Assembly: GCA_019359115.1 (NCBI GenBank)
Contig: JAHHHW010000140.1
Location: 1-33,141 of the forward strand
Direction of reading: 5' to 3'
DNA length: 33,141 bases
Origin: Pelatocladus maniniholoensis HA4357-MV3
GTDB lineage: Bacteria; Cyanobacteriota; Cyanobacteriia; Cyanobacteriales; Nostocaceae
Part shown: positions 6,084 through 15,491 of the stretch, in pieces
Layout of the letters: each line of letters starts with the position of its first letter
Position numbering within the stretch: position 1 is the stretch's first letter
Notes under the pieces: model-generated
Database searches by the model: none
What the model saw: the letters and a program-made list of their open reading frames with translations, nothing else
Told to the model about the DNA's origin: nothing
Position numbers and translations under genes: made by a program

Positions 6084-7841
6084 ATGAACGCTACACAAGA
6101 ACTATTAAAAGAAAAATTACAGCAAGCTTTAGTTGCAGCTTTTGGCGCGGAGTTAACCGGAGTAGATCCGGTGTTGGTTCCTGCAAGTAATCCGATATTT
6201 GGTGATTATCAGGCGAATGTGGCTTTATCTTTAGCAAAGCGTTTAGGACAACAACCACGAGCGATCGCTCAAGCTATTGTTGATAAACTAGATGTAGCAG
6301 ATATCTGCAAATTACCAGAAGTGGCTGGCCCTGGCTTTATCAATCTCAAACTCACCACCGAATATCTGGAAGCGCAAATAGCTACAATGCAAGCAGATTC
6401 CAGATTAGGAGTTGCGAAGGCGAAAACCCCAAAGCGCGAAATTGTGGATTTTTCTAGTCCCAACATCGCTAAAGAAATGCACGTCGGACACTTACGTTCC
6501 ACTATTATTGGCGATAGCATTGCTCGAATTTTAGAATTTCAAGGACATGATGTGCTGCGCTTGAATCACGTTGGTGATTGGGGAACGCAGTTTGGGATGT
6601 TAATTACGTATCTGCGGGAAGTTTACCCCGAAGCTTTGACAACTGCTAATGCTTTGGAAATTGGTGATTTAGTCACTTTCTATCGACAAGCTAAAAAGCG
6701 ATTTGATGAAGATGAAGCTTTCCAAGAACAAGCACGCAAAGAAGTTGTGAGGTTACAAGCAGGCGCAGAAGATACAATTCATGCTTGGAAATTATTGTGT
6801 GAACAATCGAGGAAAGAGTTTCAAGTTATTTATGACTTGCTAGATATTAAAGTGCAAGAACGGGGAGAATCTTTTTATAATCCCTTATTGCCAAAAGTTG
6901 TAGAAATTTTAGAACAGACTGGATTGCTAGTAGAAGATCAAGGCGCAAAATGTGTTTTCTTGGAAGGATTCACTAACAAAGAAGGTGAACCACTGCCCTT
7001 AATTGTGCAAAAATCCGATGGTGGTTACAACTACGCAACCACAGACTTAGCCGCTATTCGTTACCGAATTCAAGAAGATCATGCCAAACGCATAATTTAT
7101 GTTACAGATGCTGGACAAGCAAATCATTTTGCCCAGGTGTTTCAGGTAGTCGGTAAAGCTGGGTGGATTCCCGATGATGTGGAACTCGTTCACGTTCCCT
7201 TCGGTTTGGTTTTGGGTGAAGATGGTAAGAAATTCAAAACTCGTTCTGGTGATACAGTACGGTTACGGGATTTATTGGATGAAGCGATCGCTCGCTCTCG
7301 TAAAGATTTAGAAAATAGATTAATACAAGAGGGACGCCAAGAAACCGAGGAGTTTAAAGCCAACGTTGCTAAAGTAGTTGGTATTAGTGCGGTGAAGTAT
7401 GCAGATTTGAGTCAAAACCGTACCAGCAACTATGTCTTCAGCTATGACAAAATGCTGTCTCTCAAAGGTAACACTGCACCTTACATGCTTTATGCTTACG
7501 TCCGTACCCAAGGAATTAGCCGCGAAGGTAATGTTGATTTTGAAAAGTTGGGTACAGATGTCAAGATTATGCTACAAGAAAACACAGAATTAACTTTAGC
7601 AAAGCATTTGTTACAACTCGACGAAATTATTAGTGAAGTTGAGCAAGATTTATTGCCGAATAGGTTATGTGAATACTTGTATCAACTCAGCGATAAGTTT
7701 AACAAGTTCTACGAAAATTGTCCTGTTCTCAAATCTGATGAACCAATCAGAACATCACGTTTAGCACTGTGTTATTTAACAGCTAGAACTTTGAAATTGG
7801 GATTGTCTTTGTTAGGTATTCAAGTGTTAGAGCGGATGTAG
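6084..7841 (+). CDS. argS: Arginyl-tRNA synthetase
   Basis: This class I synthetase of 585 residues is the normal length. It has an N-terminal Add-1 domain (1-90), the catalytic Rossmann core with the HIGH-type motif in [17 protein letters not shown] (H133-V-G-H136), the [11 protein letters not shown] region, [10 protein letters not shown] in place of a strict KMSKS loop (usual for ArgRS), and a C-terminal DALR anticodon-binding domain ending GIQVLERM. It charges tRNA-Arg with arginine in the cytoplasm. GAGG stands 6 bp before the ATG. It is preceded by a hairpin-rich leader and appears to be transcribed alone. Confidence 0.97.
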   Translation: MNATQELLKEKLQQALVAAFGAELTGVDPVLVPASNPIFGDYQANVALSLAKRLGQQPRAIAQAIVDKLDVADICKLPEVAGPGFINLKLTTEYLEAQIATMQADSRLGVAKAKTPKREIVDFSSPNIAKEMHVGHLRSTIIGDSIARILEFQGHDVLRLNHVGDWGTQFGMLITYLREVYPEALTTANALEIGDLVTFYRQAKKRFDEDEAFQEQARKEVVRLQAGAEDTIHAWKLLCEQSRKEFQVIYDLLDIKVQERGESFYNPLLPKVVEILEQTGLLVEDQGAKCVFLEGFTNKEGEPLPLIVQKSDGGYNYATTDLAAIRYRIQEDHAKRIIYVTDAGQANHFAQVFQVVGKAGWIPDDVELVHVPFGLVLGEDGKKFKTRSGDTVRLRDLLDEAIARSRKDLENRLIQEGRQETEEFKANVAKVVGISAVKYADLSQNRTSNYVFSYDKMLSLKGNTAPYMLYAYVRTQGISREGNVDFEKLGTDVKIMLQENTELTLAKHLLQLDEIISEVEQDLLPNRLCEYLYQLSDKFNKFYENCPVLKSDEPIRTSRLALCYLTARTLKLGLSLLGIQVLERM

Positions 7842-7880
7842 GATATTTGGTGGAACTAAAGTTAGTTGAAGCGATCGCAT

Positions 7881-8444
7881 ATGGTACAGACATCTGCAAA
7901 AAGAATCACTTTGGAAGAGTTTCTAAAGCTACCAGAAACGAAACCTGCAAGTGAGTATATTGACGGTAAAGTTATTCACAAACCAATGCCACAGGGAAAA
8001 CATAGTACAATTCAAGGTGAATCCATCATTGCTATCAACGCAGTTGTCAAGTCTAAGCGAATTGCTCGTGCTTTTCCAGAATTGCGCTGTACATTTGGTG
8101 GCAGATCCATAGTACCAGATGTATCTGTTTTTACTTGGGACAGAATTCCCCGTGATGAGAAGGGCGAAATTGCTAATATTTTCTCAGCAGCTCCAGATTG
8201 GACGATTGAAATCTTATCACCCGACCAAAGCGTCACAAAAGTAACCAAAAATATTCTGCATTGTTTGAGTTATGAAACGCAGATGGGCTGGCTGATTGAT
8301 CCAGAGGAGCAAATAGTTTTGGTATATATACGCAATCAACAGCCAGTAGTGTTAGAAGAATCAGAGACTTTGTTACCTACGCCAGCATTCGCCAGTGAAT
8401 TCAAGCTGACAGTAAAAGAGTTATTTGGTTGGCTGTTAGATTGA
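7881..8444 (+). CDS. Uma2-family (DUF820) PD-(D/E)XK nuclease-like protein
   Basis: I start it at ATG 7881 (187 residues), because the TTG-initiated extension to 7866 runs through a HIP1 site. The Uma2 pattern is complete: ITLEEFLKLPE, SEYIDGKVI, VPDVSVFTWDRIP, then TIEILSPDQS, TKNILHCLSYETQMGWLIDPEEQ. The PD, ExL and downstream K form the restriction-nuclease-like fold core. These genes are very numerous in cyanobacteria, usually unlinked to known partners, and their cellular role is not established. It starts 39 bp after argS on the same strand and may be read through from it. Confidence 0.88.
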   Translation: MVQTSAKRITLEEFLKLPETKPASEYIDGKVIHKPMPQGKHSTIQGESIIAINAVVKSKRIARAFPELRCTFGGRSIVPDVSVFTWDRIPRDEKGEIANIFSAAPDWTIEILSPDQSVTKVTKNILHCLSYETQMGWLIDPEEQIVLVYIRNQQPVVLEESETLLPTPAFASEFKLTVKELFGWLLD

Positions 8445-8621
8445 GACCAACAGGATAATCTTATATTTTAGTAAACTACCCACTCACCACCAACCACCAA
8501 CAATCAACCGTAGATTTGCTAGTCTAGGGATATTGGCAAGTGCATTGCTGGCGATCGCACAAATGCGTAACCTTTACTAAGTAGAGAAACTGATAGACAA
8601 AGTAATAACAGAGACATTATT

Positions 8622-9125
8622 ATGACAGCACCAGAAGACCAACCCTCTCGTTTCTACACTCAAGAAGATATACAGAAAATTCTACATTTGGCGATCGCCC
8701 GCCAAGCTAAAGATCAAGAAAAAGAATTCTCCTATGAACAACTCTTAGAAATTGCTGGAGAATTAGAAATTCCCTCAGAAACCCTCCAATTAGCCGAACG
8801 TGATTGGCAAATTACCCAAGGAGAAATACAGCAAAGACAAGCTTTTAACAATTACCGTATTGGAAGATTTAAAAAGCGCTTTGGCAAGTTTACCATTGTC
8901 AATGGTGTGTTGCTTTTAGTTGATCTTGTAGGTGGCGCTGGTTTATCTTGGTCACTGTATATTTTCCTATTTTGGGGACTGGGTGTAGCCCTTGATGCTT
9001 GGAACACCTTCCAAACTAAAGGCGAAGATTACGAAATGGCTTTCCAAAAATGGTATCGCCAGAATCAGCTCAAACAAACTATTAATAGAGCTGTCAATAA
9101 ATTCCTTAACGTATGGCAGAGTTAG
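8622..9125 (+). CDS. 2TM-domain membrane protein
   Basis: The 167-residue protein has a soluble helical N-terminal half (YTQEDIQKILHLAIARQAKD, then SYEQLLEIAGELEIPSETL) and a C-terminal pair of membrane helices (TIVNGVLLLVDLVGG; WSLYIFLFWGLGVALDAW) followed by an amphipathic tail. This matches the cyanobacterial 2TM family, in which a small helical domain precedes two TM segments. Function is unknown. The start ATG follows AACAGAGACATTATT with no strong ribosome site. It is flanked by simple repeats. Confidence 0.8.
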   Translation: MTAPEDQPSRFYTQEDIQKILHLAIARQAKDQEKEFSYEQLLEIAGELEIPSETLQLAERDWQITQGEIQQRQAFNNYRIGRFKKRFGKFTIVNGVLLLVDLVGGAGLSWSLYIFLFWGLGVALDAWNTFQTKGEDYEMAFQKWYRQNQLKQTINRAVNKFLNVWQS

Positions 9126-9159
9126 AAGAAAGGGAAGAGAGACAAGGAGGACAAGGAGG

Positions 9160-9199
9160 ACACGGGGACACGGGGACACGGGGACACGGGGACACGGGG
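9160..9199. repeat. Five perfect 8-bp tandem repeats (ACACGGGG)
   Basis: ACACGGGG is repeated five times without a mismatch, preceded by two imperfect ACAAGGAGG units. A separate run of three AATCCCC heptamers lies at 9258-9278. Both fall between the convergent 2TM and 2H-phosphoesterase genes. Copy number is probably variable between strains. Confidence 0.85.
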
Positions 9200-9283
9200 A
9201 ATATTTTTGATAGATTCTCCGCGTCTCCTACTCTCCCTTGTCACCGCGTCTCTTCCAAATCCCCAATCCCCAATCCCCAATGA

Positions 9284-10081
9284 CTAACTAAAATCTAAAA
9301 CAGGCCAATCTTCTTGGTGGTAATAACGGGTCATATCGTCAAATTTTCGCAATTCCGCACGATTGATCAGAAATTCTGGTGTATTTAATAACCATTGTTG
9401 ATTCAACTGTGAAAATAGAGTCGCAAGGCGATCGCGATCTAAATTTGGTGAAACTTCCCCAAAATAGCCTAAAGTTACGTGGGCAGTAAAGTGATACTGT
9501 TGTTCAATGCCTAAAGTCATGATGTTAGGATTTTGATAAATTGCCCGACGAAAGTTAATTATCTCTTCGTAAGAATTTTGATCTTGGGGTACTAGACAAA
9601 CAGCTACAGCTCTTGTCATCACCATCAGTCCTAGCATTTGCCAACGAATAGGATGAACAACACGTTTTGTCAAAGATCTTTGATATTGCTGAAAAATCTC
9701 AGCAAAACAAGAACGCAATTGTTGTTCGTAGTCAGGATTTTTTTCACAAGCATCACGAAAAGTACTATCCCAAATTACATCTGCCAAAGTTAAATGGAAG
9801 CTAGCAGGTGGTACGGGTACAATCAAATTATTACCAATCGGTAACTGCAAGAGTTCCTGTTGATAACTCTGCAATTGAGTGTAGAAATTAGAGTTTTGTG
9901 TCTCTTCTTGGTAGGGCGGGGTAATAACCGTATAACCTGGAAAACCCACAGCTTGTCTGTTGCCATTTTGTGTCAGCTGAAATTTGGAAGATTCCAGGAT
10001 ATGCTGGACTTGAGTTCCATAGGCTTCTGGTAGTGTCATCCGTGCTACCCGATTGAGGTAGGTTTGATAATTGTCGTCCAC
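9284..10081 (-). CDS. DUF1868 / 2H phosphoesterase superfamily protein
   Basis: The 265-residue product carries the two HxT motifs that define 2H phosphoesterases: H96-L-T98 in SFHLTLAD and H201-V-T203 in HFTAHVTLGYF, at the expected spacing of about 100 residues. Members of this superfamily act on 2',3'-cyclic or 2',5'-linked nucleotides. The exact substrate of the DUF1868 branch is not known to me. It converges with the 2TM gene and diverges from holA, with about 150 bp for two promoters. There is no signal peptide, so it is likely cytoplasmic. Confidence 0.82.
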   Translation of the reverse strand: MDDNYQTYLNRVARMTLPEAYGTQVQHILESSKFQLTQNGNRQAVGFPGYTVITPPYQEETQNSNFYTQLQSYQQELLQLPIGNNLIVPVPPASFHLTLADVIWDSTFRDACEKNPDYEQQLRSCFAEIFQQYQRSLTKRVVHPIRWQMLGLMVMTRAVAVCLVPQDQNSYEEIINFRRAIYQNPNIMTLGIEQQYHFTAHVTLGYFGEVSPNLDRDRLATLFSQLNQQWLLNTPEFLINRAELRKFDDMTRYYHQEDWPVLDFS

Positions 10082-10228
10082 GTTTCATATCCTCGCACTC
10101 TGTCCTTGATTTTAATTTGTTAGTGGTTGCTTGTTGATTGTTGGTGGTTAATTAATGCCGAATGTCCACCCCTCAAACCCTCTTCCTAAAATATTTAATA
10201 TTTAATTTTTAACAACAGGAGGTTTCTC

Positions 10229-11218
10229 ATGCCAATTTATGTTTACTGGGGTGAGGACGATTTTGCTATGGAAAAAGCAATTGCACTCTTACGCGATCGC
10301 ATCCTTGACGCTTCATGGACGAGTTTTAACTACACTACCCTTTCGCCAGATCAAGCTGATTGTGCGATCGCTGGGTTAAATCAAGTGATGACACCACCTT
10401 TTGGTGCTGGTGGGCGTTTGGTATGGCTTGTCAATACAACTATTTGCCAACACTGTCCAGATAATGTGTTATCAGAATTAGGACGCACTTTACCAGTAAT
10501 TCCCGAAGATTCATTTTTATTACTGACTAGCCGTAATAAACCTGATGAACGGCTCAAGTCTACTAAACTTTTAAAACAATTTGCGGCTGAATATCGTGAA
10601 TTCTCGTTAATTCCGCCTTGGAAGACAGAACTATTGATGCAATCTGTCCAGACTGCTGCTCAAGCTGTAGGTGTAAAATTGACTTCTCAAGCAGTAGAAA
10701 TTTTGGCAGAAGCTGTAGGCAACGATACACGACTACTGTACAATGAGTTAGAGAAAATACAGCTTTATGCTGGTGGTAGTAACAAACCACAAGATATAGA
10801 TGTTGTTACTCAGCTAGTTAGAAATACTAATCACAATAGCTTACAACTAGCAGCAGCAATGAAGGCAGGAGATACAGCCAAAGCTTTAGCTATATTGGCT
10901 AATCTCATTAATGCTTGTGAACCCTCTTTACGGATCATTGCGACACTGATTGGTCAATTTCGTACCTGGTTATGGGTAAGAATCATGGTGGAAAGTGGTG
11001 AACGCGATCCACAAGCGATCGCCAAAGCTGCTGATGTCAGCAATCCTAAGCGTATCTACTTTTTACAGCAAGAAGTTAAATCACTTTCTGTGCAACAACT
11101 AATTGACTGTTTACCCCTATTACTAGAATTAGAAGTAAGTCTCAAACAAGGAGCAGTAGAAATGTTAGTACTCCAGACAAAAATTATCGAAATTTGTCAG
11201 GTATGTCAAAGAAAATGA
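10229..11218 (+). CDS. holA: DNA polymerase III delta subunit
   Basis: The 329-residue protein begins MPIYVYWGEDDFAMEKAI, the typical start of HolA. Its clamp-loader AAA+-like layout includes FLLLTSRNKPDERLKSTKLL, the helical AVGNDTRLLYNELEKIQLYAG and a C-terminal collar domain (NACEPSLRIIATLIGQFRTWL...LELEVSLKQG). HolA opens the beta sliding clamp in the replication clamp loader. Its AAA+ domain naturally lacks a nucleotide-binding Walker A. An excellent ribosome site (AGGAGG, 8 bp before ATG) fixes the start. Confidence 0.94.
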   Translation: MPIYVYWGEDDFAMEKAIALLRDRILDASWTSFNYTTLSPDQADCAIAGLNQVMTPPFGAGGRLVWLVNTTICQHCPDNVLSELGRTLPVIPEDSFLLLTSRNKPDERLKSTKLLKQFAAEYREFSLIPPWKTELLMQSVQTAAQAVGVKLTSQAVEILAEAVGNDTRLLYNELEKIQLYAGGSNKPQDIDVVTQLVRNTNHNSLQLAAAMKAGDTAKALAILANLINACEPSLRIIATLIGQFRTWLWVRIMVESGERDPQAIAKAADVSNPKRIYFLQQEVKSLSVQQLIDCLPLLLELEVSLKQGAVEMLVLQTKIIEICQVCQRK

Positions 11219-11329
11219 GAAAAAATCTGAATGTAGCCGAAATTTAGTTTTTTCTTGGAACTTCTCTCTCCTAAAATTATTCATTCTAATTAATATCAAT
11301 GATATTTGTAGTTGTTTTGAACACAGCAA

Positions 11330-11806
11330 ATGAACAGATTATATCAACTATTGTGCCGACCTAAGCTAACTCAAATGCTTTCTCAAAGTGTGTTTTTTCG
11401 CTCTTTGACTATAGCGAGTTTTTTCTCTACGGTTTTGATATTTAGCTCAACAGTTAATGCTCAAAATCCTCCACCCAACAATAAAGATATACTCAACTAC
11501 TCTAGATCTTTATTACGCATCGAACCAGAACGACAGCAAGCTTTTGATCAAATTAAGAAAATTATTGGCGATCAAGAAATTCCTAAGATTGTTTGTAGCG
11601 AACCCAGTAGCTTTAACTCTCTACCATCCCAGGCTAGAGATATAGCTGTCAATTACTGCAATCGTTCTCAGCAAATTGTCGAATCTAATGGTCTTAGCAT
11701 TGATGAATTCAACAAAATTACTCTCCAGCTACAAAATAATGATGACTTAAAACGACAGATTTACAATAATTTAATTCGTTTACAAAAAAGACCTAATGAC
11801 CAATAG
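11330..11806 (+). CDS. Secreted DUF4168-family protein
   Basis: The 158-residue protein has a long N-terminal region with a hydrophobic export segment (SLTIASFFSTVLIFSSTVNA, cleavage likely after VNA). The mature part resembles DUF4168: paired helices with YSRSLLRIEPERQQAFDQIK and SNGLSIDEFNKITLQLQNN. Two cysteines in the mature part (VCSEPSSF and NYCNRS) could form a disulphide. It is predicted periplasmic; function unknown. It starts 111 bp after holA. A later methionine (MLSQSVFFRS) is an alternative start. Confidence 0.78.
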   Translation: MNRLYQLLCRPKLTQMLSQSVFFRSLTIASFFSTVLIFSSTVNAQNPPPNNKDILNYSRSLLRIEPERQQAFDQIKKIIGDQEIPKIVCSEPSSFNSLPSQARDIAVNYCNRSQQIVESNGLSIDEFNKITLQLQNNDDLKRQIYNNLIRLQKRPNDQ

Positions 11807-11828
11807 AAAAAAGTTACTGTTGTTATAT

Positions 11829-12452
11829 TTACATACCATATAGAGTGCCTGTAGAAAATTGACTATCTAAGAAATTTTGCCGCCGTTTGGCATGAATATT
11901 TTTCATATGTTTTTTAACAGTGTTAATACTTATGTAAAGATAAGCTGCAATTTCTTTATAACTATAATTAGCTCTATATAGACACCAAATATCAGTTTCT
12001 CGCTGTGTGAGATGATATTGTGCAACTTCTGCGATCGCTAAGTTTCTCATTGACTCATAACGATTTTCAATTATGATTAAAAAACCAGAACGTTTGCATT
12101 TAGTTAAATCAAGCCATCTCACACGGACTCGAAATATTTTTGTCTTATTAAGTGAAATTTCATCAGATAAAAAAAATACTTTATTAAGCGAATGGTTACG
12201 TCTAACAAGTAACAATTCACAAATATGCCAAATAGCTTGTGGTAATTTGTGATGTTCATAGCTATCTTGTTTCAGTTGATGAAAAATATGATGTGCCGAT
12301 GCATTAGCATAAATAAGTTCACCCGCTTCATTAATAATTAGTAATCCATCTTGCAAGTTTTCCATAACTTCTTGCAAGAAATCTGCTTGCTGACAATAAT
12401 GATATTTAAGATTATCTTTTGAATCTAGTAATAAATCTGTGAAAGCGGTCAT
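11829..12452 (-). CDS. PAS-LuxR transcriptional regulator
   Basis: The 207-residue protein combines a PAS-like sensor (FLQEVMENLQDGLLIINEAG through VRWLDLTK..., residues 24-130) with a C-terminal LuxR/FixJ helix-turn-helix (LTQRETDIWCLYRANYSYK, then ISINTVKKHMKNIHAKRR). It lacks a receiver domain, so it probably responds to a ligand or redox state through the PAS domain, not to phosphorylation. The 686-bp AT-rich stretch upstream would hold its promoter. It converges with the DUF4168 gene with only 22 bp between stops. Targets are unknown. Confidence 0.85.
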   Translation of the reverse strand: MTAFTDLLLDSKDNLKYHYCQQADFLQEVMENLQDGLLIINEAGELIYANASAHHIFHQLKQDSYEHHKLPQAIWHICELLLVRRNHSLNKVFFLSDEISLNKTKIFRVRVRWLDLTKCKRSGFLIIIENRYESMRNLAIAEVAQYHLTQRETDIWCLYRANYSYKEIAAYLYISINTVKKHMKNIHAKRRQNFLDSQFSTGTLYGM

Positions 12453-12623
12453 AATAACTTGATTATTTATTTGATAAAAATTATATTGAATTAATTTGAA
12501 TAAAAACTCAAAACTAGCTCATAGTCGTGCTGAAGCACAACCACAAATGAGAAAGATGTGGCACAGATGAGATTTCAATACAGTTTGGTTCAGGATTTTT
12601 CGTCAGAATTTTGGGGTTGTACC

Positions 12624-12643
12624 AGACGCGATATATCGCGTCT
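12624..12643. repeat. 20-bp perfect palindrome of the AGACGCGAT family
   Basis: AGACGCGATA is followed immediately by its complement TATCGCGTCT. The same core, with changes in both arms, appears at 19601-19633, 23532-23559 and 24591-24618. Confidence 0.75.
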
Positions 12644-12825
12644 CTGGTGGGTTTAAATGTTAATCAATTTGTCTTATCCGAACCGGATTGGATGAGATTT
12701 GATTTAAATTCCAAAATATTTTAGAAACCTATATTGATTTAAATTGACATAATTTAAATACAAATCTTTGATTCCTGATTTCGGATATATAGGAATCCTA
12801 TATGATTTGTGGGAATTGCAAAGCC

Positions 12826-12860
12826 GAGATCCCCGACTTCTCTTAAAAGCCGGGGATCTC
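12826..12860. terminator. GAGATCCCCG hairpin
   Basis: GAGATCCCCG (12826-12835) pairs perfectly with 12851-12860 across a 15-base loop. A closely related hairpin (AGATCCCCGAC arm) lies at 26668-26700 after the alpha/beta hydrolase gene, so this is a small repeat family. Here it lies far from any gene end, so a terminator role is doubtful. Confidence 0.35.
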
Positions 12861-13138
12861 GTCTCTAACAAATGATTTAGTATTTAGAAATACTAGATTG
12901 TTGAGATTTTAATATTTGATTTTATCATTTATCGAAATTGGTATAAGTTAATTCTCGATCCCTGATCCCCAACCCCCCACTTCCAAGACACGCAACATCC
13001 CGACTCATCTATGCAAATTAAAACTATATTCTTTTTTACATTTTTTTAGAGAATCGTTAACTATAACATAAACTCCATATGTTCGCGCCATTGAGTGCGT
13101 TACCATCCTAAATAATGTAAATCACATTACCAGAACTT

Positions 13139-13492
13139 ATGGAGCCAGAAACTTTACCAACCGAGGTAATTCTGACACATCCGCGTCAGTCCCTCGGTAG
13201 TGTGAAACTTGATTGGGTACCACAACCGGGAAATTATCTTGATCTAGAAGGAAAAACCTATGCTGTTTTAGAACGTCGTCACCGTTATCAACTCAAGTCG
13301 GGGCGTTATCATTTGTATAAAATAGCTTTATATGTACAATCTGCTAAACGACCAGAAGAAAAAAGCTGGTTGGATGGACGTTGGATTGTTGGCAATGCCA
13401 ATTGCCGCTACAATGCTCATTCAGAAATTATTCGCTGTGCGGTTAATCCAGAAGGACCATGCGAATCTTGCCGCTACTATGAAATTCAGTGA
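13139..13492 (+). CDS. Small four-cysteine protein, DUF6464-like
   Basis: The 117-residue protein has an N-terminal beta-rich segment (PQPGNYLDLEGKTYAVLERR, residues about 28-47) and a C-terminal cysteine cluster: NCRYNAHSEIIRCAVNPEGP followed by CESCRYYE, giving C-x10-C-x7-C-x2-C. Four cysteines so arranged suggest a zinc site. The pattern resembles the cyanobacterial DUF6464 family, whose function is unknown; I recall that assignment and have not searched it. It is likely a single-gene unit, converging with fmt. Confidence 0.75.
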   Translation: MEPETLPTEVILTHPRQSLGSVKLDWVPQPGNYLDLEGKTYAVLERRHRYQLKSGRYHLYKIALYVQSAKRPEEKSWLDGRWIVGNANCRYNAHSEIIRCAVNPEGPCESCRYYEIQ

Positions 13493-13578
13493 ACATTTAT
13501 GACTTATCAGTTATCAAGTATAATTTGGTAGCTGTTTAGTGATAAATAGTAACTAGTAACTGAATGAGCCTTCTGGCT

Positions 13579-14586
13579 TTATTCTTGAATATTTTCAAAG
13601 ACTTCTCCTACTGTTAAACGCATACCATTCACAAAATCCCATCCTGACTGGGGACGTTTCCCAGCTAATTGAACTTCTTGTAAAACTAACAAACCATCTC
13701 CTGTTCGCGCGATCGCCCCTATCCCTTTGACAATGCTTACTATTTCCCCTGGATTACCTGATACTTTTGACGAATTAGATTCTTTTTGGAGATATTCCTG
13801 AAGCTCCAATGGTAGTTCCTGCCAGTAAGTAGAGTCAAGGGGAGCGGTTGCAGTAATTTTTATTGGTTGGTTGCGGAAGCTAGTGATACAGTTGGGGTAA
13901 AAGCCTCTGATTTGATTGTGTAATTGGATCGCGCTCTTTGACCAATCTAGTTGGTAATCTTCCTTTTTAATTAAAGGGGCATAGGTAGCCTCAGAATTAT
14001 TTTGAAGAATTGGCTCAATTTCTCCATGTTTTAAACCGAGCAAAGTTTCTACTAGTAAATCTGCACCGATTGTGGCTAATTTTTCTGCTAAATCTTGGGC
14101 ATTATCTAATAAGTTTATTGGTGTAGTAGCTTTTAATAACATGGCGCCAGTGTCCATACCCGCATCCATCAACATAGTCGTGATCCCCGTTTCTTTTTCT
14201 CCGTGATACAAACACCATTGAATTGGAGCTGCACCTCGATAATTGGGTAAAATCGAGCCATGTACATTCACACAACCTAATTTAGGCATATCTAAAATTT
14301 CTTGAGAGAGAATTTGTCCATAGGCGATTACTACAAATACATCTGCGCCTATTTCTCTAAGTTGAGTGAGAGTTTCAGCATCTTTCTTGACTCGCTGGGG
14401 TTGCCATACTGGTAAACTGTGAGTAGTCGCAACAGTTTTTACAGGCGAAGGTATTAGCTGATTTCCTCTACCTCGGCGCTTGTCAGGCTGCGTAACAACT
14501 GCCAATACTTCAAAATCTGGATGATTCAGCAAATTTTCCAGAGTCGGAACCGCAAATTGGGGAGTACCAAAGAATACAACTTTCAT
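13579..14586 (-). CDS. fmt: Methionyl-tRNA formyltransferase
   Basis: The 335-residue product is the usual length. The N-terminal formyltransferase domain shows [40 protein letters not shown] (with the catalytic Asn and His of the family) and [12 protein letters not shown] (with the catalytic Asp). The C-terminal OB-like domain spans about residues 205-330. It formylates Met-tRNAfMet using 10-formyl-tetrahydrofolate to make the initiator. No def gene is adjacent. The 905-bp upstream spacer would carry its promoter. Confidence 0.97.
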   Translation of the reverse strand: MKVVFFGTPQFAVPTLENLLNHPDFEVLAVVTQPDKRRGRGNQLIPSPVKTVATTHSLPVWQPQRVKKDAETLTQLREIGADVFVVIAYGQILSQEILDMPKLGCVNVHGSILPNYRGAAPIQWCLYHGEKETGITTMLMDAGMDTGAMLLKATTPINLLDNAQDLAEKLATIGADLLVETLLGLKHGEIEPILQNNSEATYAPLIKKEDYQLDWSKSAIQLHNQIRGFYPNCITSFRNQPIKITATAPLDSTYWQELPLELQEYLQKESNSSKVSGNPGEIVSIVKGIGAIARTGDGLLVLQEVQLAGKRPQSGWDFVNGMRLTVGEVFENIQE

Positions 14587-15491
14587 GGTTTATCAATAAT
14601 CAAGGGTTACTTGCGGGCTTGCTTGTTGGCGAGTCGATTGTTTTGTCTGATTATATATTTATCCTCATCACGCCCCTCACCAATGACAAATGACGATTTT
14701 CAGCAGTTAGCTTTAATTTGTGCCGATCTAGGTTAGTAGAGTTATAATAAATAAATTGAGTACTCAGTCAGTATAAACTGTATCTGTTACAATCAAGTTC
14801 TACTCCTTCGGCTTTGTCTAGCAACAAGCCAACCAGCGTCTACTATAATCAACATAAATTTTTATAAATGTTTCCAAGAAGCCAGCAGCTTTTGCCAAGC
14901 TTCTAGGCTAGGGTGTGTTACCAAAAACTTTGTCAGCAAAAGATTCTCTTGTTGCAGTTGTTCTCAATATAAATTTATTTTAGCTAGACTTTAATTAGTT
15001 ATGGCTTGGATTTGTTTAGTTAGAACAATACTTTTGCTAAATTTCTCAGTCAGAGTTCGCATGACCGTTATCAGTAAATTTTAATCTGGTAGGAACAAAA
15101 GAGACAGGCTTAGTCTGCCAATTTCAACCTACTTATCTTTGCTATCTCTAGTAATAAATGTCACAAAGTAATGAAAGATTAACTAATGACTATAGAGTAA
15201 TGCTTAGATGTTGGTTAAGCTGGGTTTTAGCATCAGCAAGAATTTTGTCCGGTAGTGACAAACATCAGCTTAGAATCGGTCAGTGTTATGCTAGTATATT
15301 TTGCTAGCTTGTATTGCTTGGTAGTATTTTGTAAGAATTCTTACACAAGATTTTGTAAAATTATGGCAAATTTTAGTGATTTATCTAGTGAATACAGTTA
15401 GTTTCCTGTTATACATATAATCGAAAGTCTGCTCCATAACTATACTGGCGTCACTTCTCACACAGCAACCGCCCTCTACTAGAGTCAACCA
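14587..15491. other. Long intergenic region upstream of the 435-residue gene
   Basis: I find no convincing gene in these 905 bp. Short ATG frames at 14683-14736 (17 codons) and 15001-15084 (27 codons) lack ribosome sites. A perfect 16-bp palindrome lies at 15330-15345. No rnpB, SRP RNA, tmRNA or 6S RNA signature was recognised by eye. The region is long enough for an undetected small RNA or a long 5' leader. Confidence 0.55.
15330..15345. promoter_or_regulatory. 16-bp perfect palindrome, operator candidate
   Basis: TGTAAGAATTCTTACA is fully self-complementary and lies 147 bp before the ATG at 15492. The layout fits a dimeric repressor or activator site, but the factor is unknown. Confidence 0.35.

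Larger units (their letters stand above)
12453..13138. other. AT-rich intergenic region between divergent genes
   Basis: This 686-bp region has no coding signal. It holds a 20-bp perfect palindrome (12624-12643), a 17-bp palindrome (12787-12803, ATATAGGAATCCTATAT) and a 10-bp-stem hairpin at 12826-12860. It must contain promoters for the PAS-LuxR gene to the left and the 117-residue gene to the right. Confidence 0.6.

Noticed and set aside
9160-9199. CRISPR or iteron origin
   Set aside because: It is a simple 8-bp tandem repeat in a convergent intergenic region, with no DnaA boxes or rep gene recognised.
14683-14736. Short frame MTNDDFQQLALICADLG
   Set aside because: It has only 17 codons with no ribosome site, and begins in a sequence typical of TGACAAATGAC-type spacer repeats.
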